DNA from: Tenacibaculum sp. 190130A14a
Lineage (GTDB): Bacteria; Bacteroidota; Bacteroidia; Flavobacteriales; Flavobacteriaceae
Direction: 5' to 3'
Length of the DNA: 64,000 bases
Assembly: GCF_964048965.1 (NCBI RefSeq)
Contig: NZ_OZ040189.1
Span: 2,790,001 to 2,854,000, forward strand
The notes beneath the pieces were generated by a model. That model was given only the letters and a program-made list of their open reading frames with translations. It did no database searches and was not told the DNA's origin. Position 1 is the stretch's first letter; every line of letters begins with the position of its first letter. Shown in pieces: positions 1 to 8,706 of the stretch. Both the position numbers and the translations under genes were made by a program.

Positions 1-1
1 T

Positions 2-805
2 TATACTACTAAAGCTCGGTATCAAAATCAACAAAATAAGATAACCTTCTTTTTCAAAAAAGATACGTTAATGCAGAAATTAAGATTTAATACTAAAGAC
101 TCAACTTTATATATTGACAATCATAAATACAATTTTTGGAAGAATTATTATGGTAAAAATGATTGTACAAATTATGATTTGATTGGAATAAAAAGTAATA
201 TTATTAAAGATTCTATAAGCGGATTCGACTCAGGGTTCCATCTATTCAAAACTGATAAAGATTCTGTTAAATTAAAAATCAATGATAAAATCTTATCCGA
301 TAAAACAAACATCAAAAACTTTCTATTTATTAATCACCGAAGTTTTGAAAGACCACCTGTTGCTGTAATTTATATAGGAAAAGGAATCCTACTAAAAGAT
401 TTAGTAGAATGTTATATAGAAACGTGGGAGGTAAATTGGCAAAACGTAGTATTAATTACAGATTATAACTTCAAAGAAAATTCATATGCCTTTTTTTTCG
501 ATTATTTCCAATTTTCACACAAACAATTAGAGCAGTTTAAAAATACATTGCTCCCTCCTTATCCATCATATAATGAAAGTATGGAATTTTACCTGAAAAA
601 ATATTCTCCCAAAATAATTACAATAAACACCAAAGAAGATTTTCATTTCTTAAATACGTCAATAGAAAAGAAAAACCTTCTTATTAGCATCAATCCAAAC
701 TTAGATTTAAAAGATTATTTTATCTTAAAACAAAAAATTCGATTTCTAAAAAAAGAGAATAAACGAAAAATTCGAACAGAGTTTAATTTATCTTTATTAA
801 ACTAA
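2..805 (+). CDS. Unknown protein, 5' end outside window
   Basis: I do not recognise this protein. The frame is open from base 2, and the first ATG (base 71, giving 244 residues) has no sign of a start region before it, so the gene most likely begins upstream of the window. The visible product is rich in Lys, Asn, Phe and Tyr and has no signal peptide, membrane segment or motif I can name. A Val/Ile-rich stretch around residues 95-130 from the ATG could be a beta-alpha core. It ends in a strongly basic segment (many Lys/Arg after residue 220). It lies 96 bp upstream of a double-glycine-leader peptide gene on the same strand, so a role in maturing or exporting that peptide is possible but unsupported by any motif. 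Confidence 0.6.
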   Translation, partial: YTTKARYQNQQNKITFFFKKDTLMQKLRFNTKDSTLYIDNHKYNFWKNYYGKNDCTNYDLIGIKSNIIKDSISGFDSGFHLFKTDKDSVKLKINDKILSDKTNIKNFLFINHRSFERPPVAVIYIGKGILLKDLVECYIETWEVNWQNVVLITDYNFKENSYAFFFDYFQFSHKQLEQFKNTLLPPYPSYNESMEFYLKKYSPKIITINTKEDFHFLNTSIEKKNLLISINPNLDLKDYFILKQKIRFLKKENKRKIRTEFNLSLLN

Positions 806-869
806 AGCTATTTGAAAAGAAAAACTTTGCATTCGGAAAGTTAACGCTGTACAATACTTTGCTTCAACC

Positions 870-894
870 TAAATTAGTGAAAAATACTAATTTA
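870..894. promoter_or_regulatory. 9-bp inverted repeat just upstream of the GG-leader peptide gene
   Basis: TAAATTAGT and ACTAATTTA form a perfect 9-bp inverted repeat with a 7-base spacer. It ends 7 bases before the ATG at 902. It could be an operator or a leader hairpin occluding the start codon. Its function is inferred from position only. Confidence 0.45.
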
Positions 895-901
895 AAATAT
901 T

Positions 902-1165
902 ATGAAACGAAACATTTTAAACCTAAAAGAGGTAAAAGAATTATCAAAAGAAGATTTAAAAAACGTACAAGGTGGAGTTATTGTAGGTTGGAGTAACTAT
1001 TGGACTGGAGGTACTAACGAAGGTAATTCTACTCCAATTTATAGTGAACCAGACGATTATGTTCCTACTTGGAAATACAGATGCTATCCAAAAAATTACC
1101 AAACTGGAGGAACTTACTATATGAGTAATACTCTATTAAACGGATACGACTGTTATCCTGCATAA
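902..1165 (+). CDS. Double-glycine leader peptide (bacteriocin-like / natural-product precursor)
   Basis: This 87-residue protein has a typical GG-type leader. Residues 1-25 are charged and amphipathic, with the pattern LSKEDLKNVQGG, in which Leu14, Leu19 and Val22 sit at the usual hydrophobic spacing before Gly24-Gly25. Cleavage after Gly25 by a C39-type peptidase/ABC exporter would release a 62-residue core. The core is rich in Gly, Tyr, Trp, Asn and Thr and has only two cysteines (61 and 84), which could form one disulfide. Such leaders are common on Bacteroidetes 'bacteriocin-like' and grasp-with-spasm precursors, but no modifying enzyme or exporter lies within the window. Partners may lie upstream of base 1. 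A terminator follows. The product class is supported by the leader; antimicrobial activity is not shown. Confidence 0.75.
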   Translation: MKRNILNLKEVKELSKEDLKNVQGGVIVGWSNYWTGGTNEGNSTPIYSEPDDYVPTWKYRCYPKNYQTGGTYYMSNTLLNGYDCYPA

Positions 1166-1227
1166 GTTAGAAAGAAATACTCTTAATTAAATTTGTAAAT
1201 TTTTCCTTTAGTATATTAAGAGGTATT

Positions 1228-1257
1228 AAAAAAGCGAACCTAAATGGTTCGCTTTTT
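1228..1257. terminator. Bidirectional intrinsic terminator
   Basis: AAGCGAACC and GGTTCGCTT pair around the loop TAAAT, flanked by an A-run and a T-run. It lies between the convergent GG-leader peptide gene and the hydroxylase gene, so it can serve both. Confidence 0.85.
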
Positions 1258-1258
1258 A

Positions 1259-2095
1259 TTATAATTCTTCTAAGTTGGTTGGCTTTCGGTATCCTTGAAA
1301 AGGTTGCTTTAATAGCTCTTTTAAACTTGAATTCTTTTCTTCATCTGGAAAAGTATCAACTCCATACACTATTTTCTCTCTATCTAATTCCATGTACGTA
1401 CCTAATAAGCGATCCCATACAGAAAAAATGTTTCCATAATTAGAATCGGTGTATGGTAGCAAATTATGATGATGTACTTTGTGCATATCTGGAGAACAGA
1501 TAATATAACTCAACGCCTTATCTAGTTTTCTTGGCAGTTTAATATTAGCATGATTGAATTGTGTTAATACCAAAGAACACGATTGATACAACATTACAAT
1601 AGCTATTGGTGTACCTACTAAAAATACTCCCATTAAGGTAAATGCAAATCGAATCACACTTTCTATAGGATGATGTCTATTAGCTGTAGTGGTATCTACT
1701 TTATGATCTGAATGATGTACCAAGTGCACCATCCACAAAGGTCTTACTTTGTGCTCTACTAAATGTGCTAAATAGGCTCCAAAGAAATCTAAAAATAATA
1801 CGCCTAATAATACATATAACCACAAAGGCATTTCTGGCAACCAATTAATCAATCCAAAATCATTCGCAACTACCCAATCTGAAGTTTTTAATAACAAGAA
1901 GGCCAATACAAAATTGATGATTACCGTTGTTCCGGTAAAAAATAAATTAGGCCAAGCATGCTTCCATTTTTTATAGTCAAACTTAAATAAAGGTACCGCA
2001 CTTTCAAGCAACCAGAAAAAAGTAATTCCTCCTGTTAATATTAATGCTCTGTGGGTTGATGGGATCGTTTCGAAATAGTTTACAAGGGTTTCCAA
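1259..2095 (-). CDS. Sterol desaturase / fatty acid hydroxylase family membrane protein
   Basis: A membrane-bound di-iron oxygenase of 278 residues. The histidine clusters that bind the two irons are visible: HxxxH at 111-115, HxxHH at 124-128, a further His pair at 141-142, and HxxHH at 205-209. Hydrophobic helices lie near residues 18-36, 52-70, 90-110 and 150-178. Proteins of this family hydroxylate or desaturate lipids, sterols or carotenoids in the membrane; the substrate cannot be read from the sequence. The frame opens with TTG at 2095 and no in-frame ATG lies nearby, so a TTG start is likely. It is transcribed alone, convergent with the GG-leader peptide gene. Confidence 0.88.
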   Translation of the reverse strand: METLVNYFETIPSTHRALILTGGITFFWLLESAVPLFKFDYKKWKHAWPNLFFTGTTVIINFVLAFLLLKTSDWVVANDFGLINWLPEMPLWLYVLLGVLFLDFFGAYLAHLVEHKVRPLWMVHLVHHSDHKVDTTTANRHHPIESVIRFAFTLMGVFLVGTPIAIVMLYQSCSLVLTQFNHANIKLPRKLDKALSYIICSPDMHKVHHHNLLPYTDSNYGNIFSVWDRLLGTYMELDREKIVYGVDTFPDEEKNSSLKELLKQPFQGYRKPTNLEEL

Positions 2096-2188
2096 TATGA
2101 TATATTTTTTCTAAAAATAGTAATTTCTGATGAATCGCACTTACTACTATTTAATTGCCTTATAACTTCCCTTTATAAAAAGGTATAT

Positions 2189-2899
2189 TTAATCTTGTTT
2201 CTGATACATGTTCAATGAGAACTCTTTTACAAAACCTAAGTTTTTATAAAGTCGTTCTGCACCTGAACTAGACAATACTTGAAGCGCTAATATACTATCT
2301 TTTGGAAGTTGACACGCTTCTAATGACTTCTTCATTATGGTAGTTGCTACTCCTTGTTTTCTGTACTTCGGATTTGTAGCTATAGCATAAAGACCATAAA
2401 TCTTTTTATCTTCTACAATTAAACATACTCCAACGGGCACTTCATTTATATAAGCTATATAATAATGCTGATTTTCATATGTAAAACCTTCAACATTCTG
2501 TGTTCTTAACCAAGGATACCAATCTGAATAAGCTTCATCAGTTTCATTAAATCCACGTACTTGAACTTCGCTAAAAACTTCTAAATCTGTAGGAGTTGTA
2601 ACTTTTTTTACTGTTATCGCAATATTTTCATTCCAACTTGAAATTACCTCAGAAGAAGCCGTCATATAAGTGATATTATTAACTAAAGAATAGTTAGTTT
2701 CCGGTATAATATTAGTATCATCTGGAATGTATAAAAATTCACTTTCTATTTCTAAATCAAATTTTTGATCCAATATGATACTTATATTAAACTCTCTTCT
2801 TTGACTAACAATTGTTTCAATATTTTTAAAACACTGATGTATTCCTCTATTTTGCTTTAAAAAGCATAAATGATGTTCAATTAGTCGCTTCTTATTCAT
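2189..2899 (-). CDS. GNAT-family N-acetyltransferase
   Basis: 236 residues. The C-terminal half (about 97-230) has the GNAT acetyl-CoA fold: a beta strand with VGVCLIVED, then strand/loop LYAIATNPKYR running into RKQGVA (180-185), the pyrophosphate-binding motif A. It finishes with ERLYKNLGF, the usual C-terminal motif B. The first 95 residues are less conserved and may form a second, degenerate GNAT-like half. The substrate is unknown. The start lies 93 bp from the neighbouring hydroxylase start. The cysteine-cluster gene is 12 bp upstream on the same strand, indicating co-transcription with it and with the lipoprotein gene before it. Confidence 0.85.
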   Translation of the reverse strand: MNKKRLIEHHLCFLKQNRGIHQCFKNIETIVSQRREFNISIILDQKFDLEIESEFLYIPDDTNIIPETNYSLVNNITYMTASSEVISSWNENIAITVKKVTTPTDLEVFSEVQVRGFNETDEAYSDWYPWLRTQNVEGFTYENQHYYIAYINEVPVGVCLIVEDKKIYGLYAIATNPKYRKQGVATTIMKKSLEACQLPKDSILALQVLSSSGAERLYKNLGFVKEFSLNMYQKQD

Positions 2900-2911
2900 A
2901 GCAATTAATAT

Positions 2912-3427
2912 TTAGCGCTTCTTACTTCCCGACATAGGTAATCTCTTCTTCAATTCTTCTACGATTCTATACGTTGCTGGACAAACTTCTGTGTTTTTAA
3001 TTGTTAAGTTTGTTAACTGAATAAACTTCCTTCTATTGGTATGTGGATACTCAGAGCATGCTTTGGGACGCACATCATAAATAAAACAAGAATTATCGTT
3101 TAAATCTAAAAACGGACAAGGTGCAGACTTCAACACATGAAAATCATCAGAGTCAATTTCTAAATATTGTTCTTTGAAATCGGCTACCTTCATTTTCAAA
3201 TGCTTTGCAATTCTTTCAATGTCTTTATAGGTAAACATCGGACTGGTAGTTTTACAGCAGTTTCCACAGTCTAAACAATCGGTACGTTCAAACTCTTCTT
3301 CATGAATTTCTTGAACCACTAAATCTAATCGTTTAGGTGTTCTTTTTTTTAAACGTTGAAAGTATTTTTTATTCTCTTCTAACTTATCTGCCGATAACTT
3401 TTTTAAATTTTCTAAGTCTTTGTCCAT
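2912..3427 (-). CDS. YkgJ-family cysteine-cluster protein
   Basis: 171 residues with a CxxCxxCC cluster at Cys51, 54, 57 and 58 and further cysteines at 104, 114, 124 and 149. This is the pattern of the YkgJ / UPF0153 zinc- or iron-sulfur-binding family (CxxCxxCC, CPFL, RPxxCxxYP). The biochemical role of the family is not settled. The N-terminal 50 residues are charged and probably helical. It sits between the lipoprotein gene (14 bp) and the acetyltransferase gene (12 bp), so the three form a likely operon. Confidence 0.88.
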   Translation of the reverse strand: MDKDLENLKKLSADKLEENKKYFQRLKKRTPKRLDLVVQEIHEEEFERTDCLDCGNCCKTTSPMFTYKDIERIAKHLKMKVADFKEQYLEIDSDDFHVLKSAPCPFLDLNDNSCFIYDVRPKACSEYPHTNRRKFIQLTNLTIKNTEVCPATYRIVEELKKRLPMSGSKKR

Positions 3428-3441
3428 TGATACATCTTTTA

Positions 3442-4182
3442 TTACTCTACTACTTCGATTATTTCATTCCCTTTAAAATTGTCAAGCCTATCAATTATGG
3501 CAGGCATCTTCATTGTTGGGCAATGATTTACAACCACATCAAAATCTTTAGCATAATCTACAGTGGTTAAATAATATTCTTTTTTATTTTTTTCATTCTG
3601 ATACGTCATTACATATAAGAAGTCTTTTATTCTTTCTATTTCTAGAATAGACCTTTGATCAGATGATAATGATTTATGAGTTTTCAATTCTAACTTTATC
3701 TTATTCTTAGAAATCCTAACCAACTTTGTAATAACCTCCACATAGGACTCTAAAGGCCCATAAAAAACAAAAGCATTTTTCTTTATCGCAAACCGAGGGT
3801 CTATACCATCACATGGGTCTAACAATACAAACTCATTATTTAACTTTCTCAAAGAAATGTAATGAATCGGAAAATTATAAGTATCAATATTCTTATCCTT
3901 TATTTCTACTCCTAACTCTTTTAGAGAAGCACTTATCAATGCCTTATCTAAATCCGATTCCTTCCACGAAATGATACTTTTATAATTCTTTGAATTTCCA
4001 GTAGTATCAATAAATATTTGGTGTTTCGTTAAATCTAAAAATCTTGGATTGTTCCTTTCCAAAACAGTATCTTCAATAGTTTCAGGTAATTCTGTTGAAG
4101 GTATTTTCATGCTGTTTTTCTCACTTCTAAAACAACCTAATAATAAAAAAAGGGAACATGACTTTATGAGATTTTTAAACAT
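3442..4182 (-). CDS. Putative lipoprotein of unknown function
   Basis: 246 residues from the ATG at 4182; an in-frame GTG at 4200 would add six residues. The N-terminus has a short positive region, a hydrophobic stretch and the lipobox LLLGC with Cys17, so it should be lipidated and anchored in an envelope membrane. The remainder is a mixed alpha/beta protein with no motif I recognise; a patch LLDPCDGIDPRF lies around residues 120-135. It is the first gene of the three-gene minus-strand operon and is divergent from argS, 108 bp away. Confidence 0.7.
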   Translation of the reverse strand: MFKNLIKSCSLFLLLGCFRSEKNSMKIPSTELPETIEDTVLERNNPRFLDLTKHQIFIDTTGNSKNYKSIISWKESDLDKALISASLKELGVEIKDKNIDTYNFPIHYISLRKLNNEFVLLDPCDGIDPRFAIKKNAFVFYGPLESYVEVITKLVRISKNKIKLELKTHKSLSSDQRSILEIERIKDFLYVMTYQNEKNKKEYYLTTVDYAKDFDVVVNHCPTMKMPAIIDRLDNFKGNEIIEVVE

Positions 4183-4261
4183 TCTTTTTGGATAAAACAC
4201 CCTACAAAAATACCCATATAAATTGTTAGAATGAGTTTAAATATCATCCAAATAAATTATG

Positions 4262-4269
4262 TAATTTTG
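4262..4269 (+). promoter_or_regulatory. Candidate -7 element of the argS promoter
   Basis: TAATTTTG matches the Bacteroidetes -7 consensus TAnnTTTG and ends 21 bases before the argS ATG. No TTG lies at ideal spacing upstream, so the match is partial. Confidence 0.4.
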
Positions 4270-4290
4270 CACTTCAATTTTAATTAACTA

Positions 4291-6228
4291 ATGAGTATTC
4301 AAACATTACTAGAAACTAAAGTAAAAGAAGGATTTTTAGCCTTGTATGATGTAGAAATTCCAAGTGTGGAATTTCAAGCAACCCGTAAAGATTTTGAAGG
4401 AGATATCACAGTAGTGGTTTTCCCATTATTACGGTACAAAAAAGGAAATCCAGTTCAAATTGGTGAAGATTTAGGAACCTACTTAGTTGAAAATATTGAA
4501 GATATTACTAGTTATAACGTAGTAAAAGGTTTTTTAAACTTAGTAGTTGCGGATAGTTTTTACACCAACTTTTTTAATCAAATTTCTACAGATGAACGCT
4601 ACGGTTTTGCAAAGGCAGATTCAGTAGATAGCCGTATGGTAGAATATTCTTCTCCTAATACTAACAAGCCTTTACACTTAGGACATGTTCGTAATGTATT
4701 ATTAGGATATTCTGTTGCAGAAATTTTAAAAGCTGCTGGGCATAAGGTATATAAAACACAAATTATCAACGACCGTGGTATTCACATTTGCAAGTCTATG
4801 TTAGCTTGGAAGCGTTTTGGAAACGGTGAAACTCCTGAATCTACAGGATTAAAAGGAGATAAATTAGTTGGTAATTATTATGTAAAATTTGAGCAGGAAT
4901 TTCAGAAAGAATATTCAGAATTTGAGAAAACTGACGAGTTTAAAAAACAATTTTTAATCGATCAAAATAAAAATTTAGCTGAAAAGCTAACTAATGAAGA
5001 TGGGGAAAATCATATTATTGCTTCTCCACATCCAACTGATAAGGATTTGTTTGAGTTTGATTTTAGCGATGAAGGTCAAAAGAAAATGTTTAAATCTAAC
5101 TTCAAGAATGAATATTTCAATAAATTTAGTAAAATTGGTTCAGAAGTAAAAGATATGCTTTCTAAATGGGAATCTGGAGATACTGAAACTGTTTCTTTAT
5201 GGGAAATGATGAATGGTTGGGTATACGACGGATTCGATGTTACCTACAAAAACATTGGTGTTGATTTTGACAAATTATACTATGAAAGTAACACCTACCT
5301 TTTAGGGAAAGATATTATTGAGCAAGGGTTAAAAGACAAAGTTTTTATCCAAAAGGAAGACGGTTCTGTTTGGTGTGACCTAACGGAAGATGGTTTAGAC
5401 GAAAAGTTAGTTTTACGTTCTGACGGTACTGCAGTATATATGACACAAGATATTGGTACAGCAATTCAACGTGCAAAAGACTTTACGGATTTAAACGGTA
5501 TGGTATATACGGTAGGAAACGAACAAGATTACCACTTTAAAGTATTGTTCTTAATCTTAAAGAAATTAGGTTATTCTTGGGCAGACCAGTTATACCACCT
5601 AAGTTATGGTATGGTTGATTTACCTTCTGGTAAAATGAAATCTCGTGAAGGTACCGTAGTAGATGCGGATGATTTAATGGATGAAATGACGGGAACTGCT
5701 CGCGAAATTTCTCAAGAATTAGGAAAATTAGAAGGATATTCTGATGAAGAAAAAGAGGCTTTATACAAAGTGATTGGTTTAGGTGCTTTAAAATATTTTA
5801 TTTTAAAGGTAGATCCTAAAAAGAGAATTTTGTTTGACCCTCAAGCATCTGTAGATTTCCAAGGAAATACAGGTCCTTTTGTACAGTATACCTATGCAAG
5901 AATTCAGTCAATCTTACGTAAGGCTACATTTGACTATTCAGCTCAAGTAAGTGTTGAGTTACACGAAAAAGAAAAGGAGTTAATCAAACAATTAGAATTA
6001 TATCCTGAAGTAATTCAGCAAGCAGCTAAGAATTATTCGCCAGCTGTTATTGCTAATTATACCTATGATTTGGTAAAAGAGTTCAATTCTTTTTACCAAA
6101 ACGTATCGATTTTAGGAGAAGAGAATCAAGATAAAAAAGTATTTAGAATTCAGTTATCTAAAAAGGTAGCTGATACTATAAAATCTGCATTCGAATTATT
6201 AGGAATTCAGGTTCCTGAAAGAATGTAA
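4291..6228 (+). CDS. argS: Arginyl-tRNA synthetase
   Basis: A class I aminoacyl-tRNA synthetase that charges tRNA-Arg in the cytoplasm. The N-terminal Add1 domain covers about residues 1-105. The catalytic domain carries the HIGH-type signature HLGH at 129-132 within SSPNTNKPLHLGHVRN. As in other ArgS proteins the canonical KMSKS loop is altered, here read as GKMKSREGT near residue 447. The C-terminal DALR anticodon-binding domain begins near 520 (FVQYTYARIQSI). At 645 residues it is longer than the usual 550-590; the extra length is a charged insertion around residues 195-270 in the catalytic domain, which I believe is common in Bacteroidetes. It is transcribed alone. Confidence 0.97.
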   Translation: MSIQTLLETKVKEGFLALYDVEIPSVEFQATRKDFEGDITVVVFPLLRYKKGNPVQIGEDLGTYLVENIEDITSYNVVKGFLNLVVADSFYTNFFNQISTDERYGFAKADSVDSRMVEYSSPNTNKPLHLGHVRNVLLGYSVAEILKAAGHKVYKTQIINDRGIHICKSMLAWKRFGNGETPESTGLKGDKLVGNYYVKFEQEFQKEYSEFEKTDEFKKQFLIDQNKNLAEKLTNEDGENHIIASPHPTDKDLFEFDFSDEGQKKMFKSNFKNEYFNKFSKIGSEVKDMLSKWESGDTETVSLWEMMNGWVYDGFDVTYKNIGVDFDKLYYESNTYLLGKDIIEQGLKDKVFIQKEDGSVWCDLTEDGLDEKLVLRSDGTAVYMTQDIGTAIQRAKDFTDLNGMVYTVGNEQDYHFKVLFLILKKLGYSWADQLYHLSYGMVDLPSGKMKSREGTVVDADDLMDEMTGTAREISQELGKLEGYSDEEKEALYKVIGLGALKYFILKVDPKKRILFDPQASVDFQGNTGPFVQYTYARIQSILRKATFDYSAQVSVELHEKEKELIKQLELYPEVIQQAAKNYSPAVIANYTYDLVKEFNSFYQNVSILGEENQDKKVFRIQLSKKVADTIKSAFELLGIQVPERM

Positions 6229-6347
6229 TTTCGCGTTAGGGATTGAATGGTTTGTTTGAGCTCGTTTAAGAAAACAATAGCGAGTAATGAAAGCCCGCTC
6301 GAACGCCCAAAACAATATTAAAACAAACAACAAGAAAATTAAACATC
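6229..6347. other. Intergenic element with G+C-rich inverted segments
   Basis: This 119-bp spacer differs in base composition from the AT-rich spacers around it. It holds TTAGGGATTGAATGG, GAGCTCG and AAAGCCCGCTCGAACG, in which GCTCG and CGAGT segments can pair. From memory it resembles a small repetitive intergenic element frequent in Flavobacteriaceae genomes; only one copy is in this window, so repetition cannot be shown here. Confidence 0.35.
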
Positions 6348-7736
6348 ATGAAATACGACGTATTAGTAATTGGAAGTGGTCCTGGAGGTTATGTAACCGC
6401 TATTAGAGCATCACAATTAGGATTTAAAACTGCCGTAGTTGAAAAGGAAAACTTAGGTGGTATTTGCTTAAACTGGGGATGTATTCCAACAAAAGCATTA
6501 TTAAAATCTGCTCAAGTATATGATTATTTAAAACATGTTGATGAGTACGGATTAAAAGCAGAGGCAATTGATAAAGATTTTGAAGCTGTTATTAAACGTA
6601 GTCGTGGTGTTGCTGAAGGAATGAGCAAAGGTGTTCAATTCTTAATGAAGAAAAATAAAATTGATATCATCGACGGATTTGGAAAGGTAAAACCTGGAAA
6701 GAAAGTAGATGTTACTGATGCAGATGGAAAAGTTACTGAATACAGTGCTGACCATATTATTATTGCTACTGGAGCACGCTCTCGTGTGTTACCAAACTTA
6801 CCACAGGATGGTAAAAAAGTAATTGGATACCGTGAGGCAATGAGTTTACCAACACAACCAAAATCGATGATTGTTGTAGGTTCTGGTGCTATTGGAGTTG
6901 AGTTTGCTCATTTCTATAACTCAATGGGTACTGAGGTTACTATTGTTGAGTTTATGCCAAACATTGTTCCTGTTGAAGATAAAGATGTTTCTAAGCAAAT
7001 GGAACGTTCTTTCAAAAAAGCTGGTATTAAAGTAATGACGAGCTCTTCTGTTGAGTCTGTTGATACTTCTGGTGACGGAGTAAAAGCTACTGTTAAAACA
7101 AAGAAAGGTGAGCAAGTTTTAGAAGCTGACGTTGTTTTATCGGCAGTTGGAATTAAAACAAACATTGAAAACATCGGATTAGAAGATGTTGGAATTATTA
7201 CTGATAGAGATAAAATCTTAGTAAACGATTGGTACCAAACAAACATTCCAGGTTATTATGCTATTGGTGATGTTACTCCTGGTCCTGCTTTAGCGCACGT
7301 TGCTTCTGCGGAAGGAATTACTTGTGTTGAAAAGATTGCAGGTGTACACACTGAAGTTATCGATTATGGAAATATTCCTGGGTGTACATACGCAACTCCA
7401 GAAATCGCTTCTGTTGGTTTAACTGAAGAAAAAGCTAAAGAAGCTGGATATGAATTAAAAGTTGGTAAATTCCCATTCTCTGCTTCTGGTAAAGCAAAAG
7501 CAGCTGGAACTCCTGATGGATTTGTAAAAGTAATTTTTGATGCTAAATATGGTGAATGGTTAGGATGCCATATGATTGGTGCTGGTGTTACGGATATGAT
7601 TGCTGAAGCGGTTGTTGCTCGTAAATTAGAAACTACTGGACATGAAGTATTAAAAGCAATTCACCCTCACCCAACAATGAGTGAAGCAGTAATGGAAGCA
7701 GTTGCTGATGCTTATGATGAAGTAATTCATTTATAA
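6348..7736 (+). CDS. lpdA: Dihydrolipoyl dehydrogenase (E3)
   Basis: An FAD-dependent pyridine nucleotide-disulfide oxidoreductase, the E3 component that reoxidises dihydrolipoamide in 2-oxoacid dehydrogenase complexes. FAD-binding GSGPGG lies at residues 9-14. The redox-active disulfide is Cys40 and Cys45 in GGICLNWGC. The NAD-binding motif VGSGAIGVEF lies around 178-187. The C-terminal dimer domain has HPHPTMSE, with His441 and Glu446 as the catalytic pair. The 462-residue length is normal for the family. No E1 or E2 genes lie nearby, so it probably serves several complexes. A strong terminator follows. Confidence 0.97.
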   Translation: MKYDVLVIGSGPGGYVTAIRASQLGFKTAVVEKENLGGICLNWGCIPTKALLKSAQVYDYLKHVDEYGLKAEAIDKDFEAVIKRSRGVAEGMSKGVQFLMKKNKIDIIDGFGKVKPGKKVDVTDADGKVTEYSADHIIIATGARSRVLPNLPQDGKKVIGYREAMSLPTQPKSMIVVGSGAIGVEFAHFYNSMGTEVTIVEFMPNIVPVEDKDVSKQMERSFKKAGIKVMTSSSVESVDTSGDGVKATVKTKKGEQVLEADVVLSAVGIKTNIENIGLEDVGIITDRDKILVNDWYQTNIPGYYAIGDVTPGPALAHVASAEGITCVEKIAGVHTEVIDYGNIPGCTYATPEIASVGLTEEKAKEAGYELKVGKFPFSASGKAKAAGTPDGFVKVIFDAKYGEWLGCHMIGAGVTDMIAEAVVARKLETTGHEVLKAIHPHPTMSEAVMEAVADAYDEVIHL

Positions 7737-7782
7737 TAAAAAATCAAAACCTTTAGATTTTTAGAAACAAGAGAATAGATAT

Positions 7783-7813
7783 AAAAAAGCCTCGCAAATT
7801 GCGAGGCTTTTTT
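7783..7813. terminator. Bidirectional intrinsic terminator
   Basis: AAGCCTCGC and GCGAGGCTT pair around AAATT, with A and T runs on both sides. It lies between convergent lpdA and the DUF5694 lipoprotein gene. Confidence 0.88.
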
Positions 7814-7835
7814 ATATGTAAAAGTTCTATCTATA

Positions 7836-8696
7836 CTATTTCAAATAATCAAATGTATTGACCATTTTATACTTTGGACTTCTACTTATAAAGTCTCTAA
7901 AAAAAGCAGTATGACTTGCTCCCATTAATATAAACACTCGGTCATCTTCGTTAAGTTCTATTCTGTTTAAATTGGTGTACATTCTTAAGTTTCGTTGATA
8001 ATATTTTGCTGCCTCATCAGCTCCTTCAAAATTATCTTTTGTGGCAGCATGTGTTAACATATCTGCGTTAACTGTGATTAAAAAATCTAGAAAACGATCG
8101 TGGTTGGTTTGTTTTAACTTTTCTAAAAGGTTTAATTGAGTTTCATCATAGTTAACTTCAGGATAATATTTTAAAGGGTTTTTATAATACTTTTCATACC
8201 ATTCAGCATCTACTTCATTTTTTATCTCTGCTCCAATATTATAATTATAACTCATTTTATGATCGATACCATAAATTCGTTTTGTATTTGACAACCTTCC
8301 CAATTCATACGCTAGTAACTCCACTTCATCTGGCCTTTCAAACTTCATATTTGGGTTATCCACATACGCCTTATACAGCGATTGTAACTTTTCATTATAC
8401 GATGCAGTTGTTTCCACAATAATAACAGTAGGCTTAAACTGAGCTAACATTGCTGCCACTTTATGAACTTCTTCTTGATTTTTTTTATCATGTTCATCAA
8501 ACTCTGTTTTGGTCGCATCTGAAGTTTCTCCCATATGAAAGGTTCCAAAATTTAGTACCGGAATTTTCTTTAAATCACTCGTTGCTTCTTGCTGAACTAT
8601 TTGTTCTTTTTCTTTTGTTTTTTCGTCCGATTTTTGTTTTGCACATGCAGTAAGTAACAAAACTGCAGTTGCCAATAGTAAGTATATTTTTTTCAT
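7836..8696 (-). CDS. DUF5694-family lipoprotein
   Basis: 286 residues from the ATG at 8696, which gives a clean signal peptide with lipobox LLTAC. A longer in-frame start at 8729 would overlap the upstream gene. After a Lys/Glu/Gln-rich linker the conserved part begins with NFGTFHMG and includes VIIVETTA, RIYGIDHK and, near the end, FILMGASHTAFFRDF. This matches the DUF5694 family. The GTFH, Glu and GASH motifs recall the TraB/ChaN/EreA-like fold, but that relation is inference and no activity is known. It is the second of two tandem paralogues, 10 bp after its partner. Confidence 0.8.
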   Translation of the reverse strand: MKKIYLLLATAVLLLTACAKQKSDEKTKEKEQIVQQEATSDLKKIPVLNFGTFHMGETSDATKTEFDEHDKKNQEEVHKVAAMLAQFKPTVIIVETTASYNEKLQSLYKAYVDNPNMKFERPDEVELLAYELGRLSNTKRIYGIDHKMSYNYNIGAEIKNEVDAEWYEKYYKNPLKYYPEVNYDETQLNLLEKLKQTNHDRFLDFLITVNADMLTHAATKDNFEGADEAAKYYQRNLRMYTNLNRIELNEDDRVFILMGASHTAFFRDFISRSPKYKMVNTFDYLK

Positions 8697-8706
8697 ATTA
8701 ATTTTA

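Noticed and set aside
1188..1195. TAAATTTG, a perfect -7 promoter match after the GG-leader peptide gene
   Set aside because: It points directly into a terminator 33 bases on, with no gene to serve; chance match in AT-rich DNA.
6914..7246. Minus-strand frames within lpdA
   Set aside because: They lie wholly inside a well-supported gene with intact catalytic motifs and have no family similarity.
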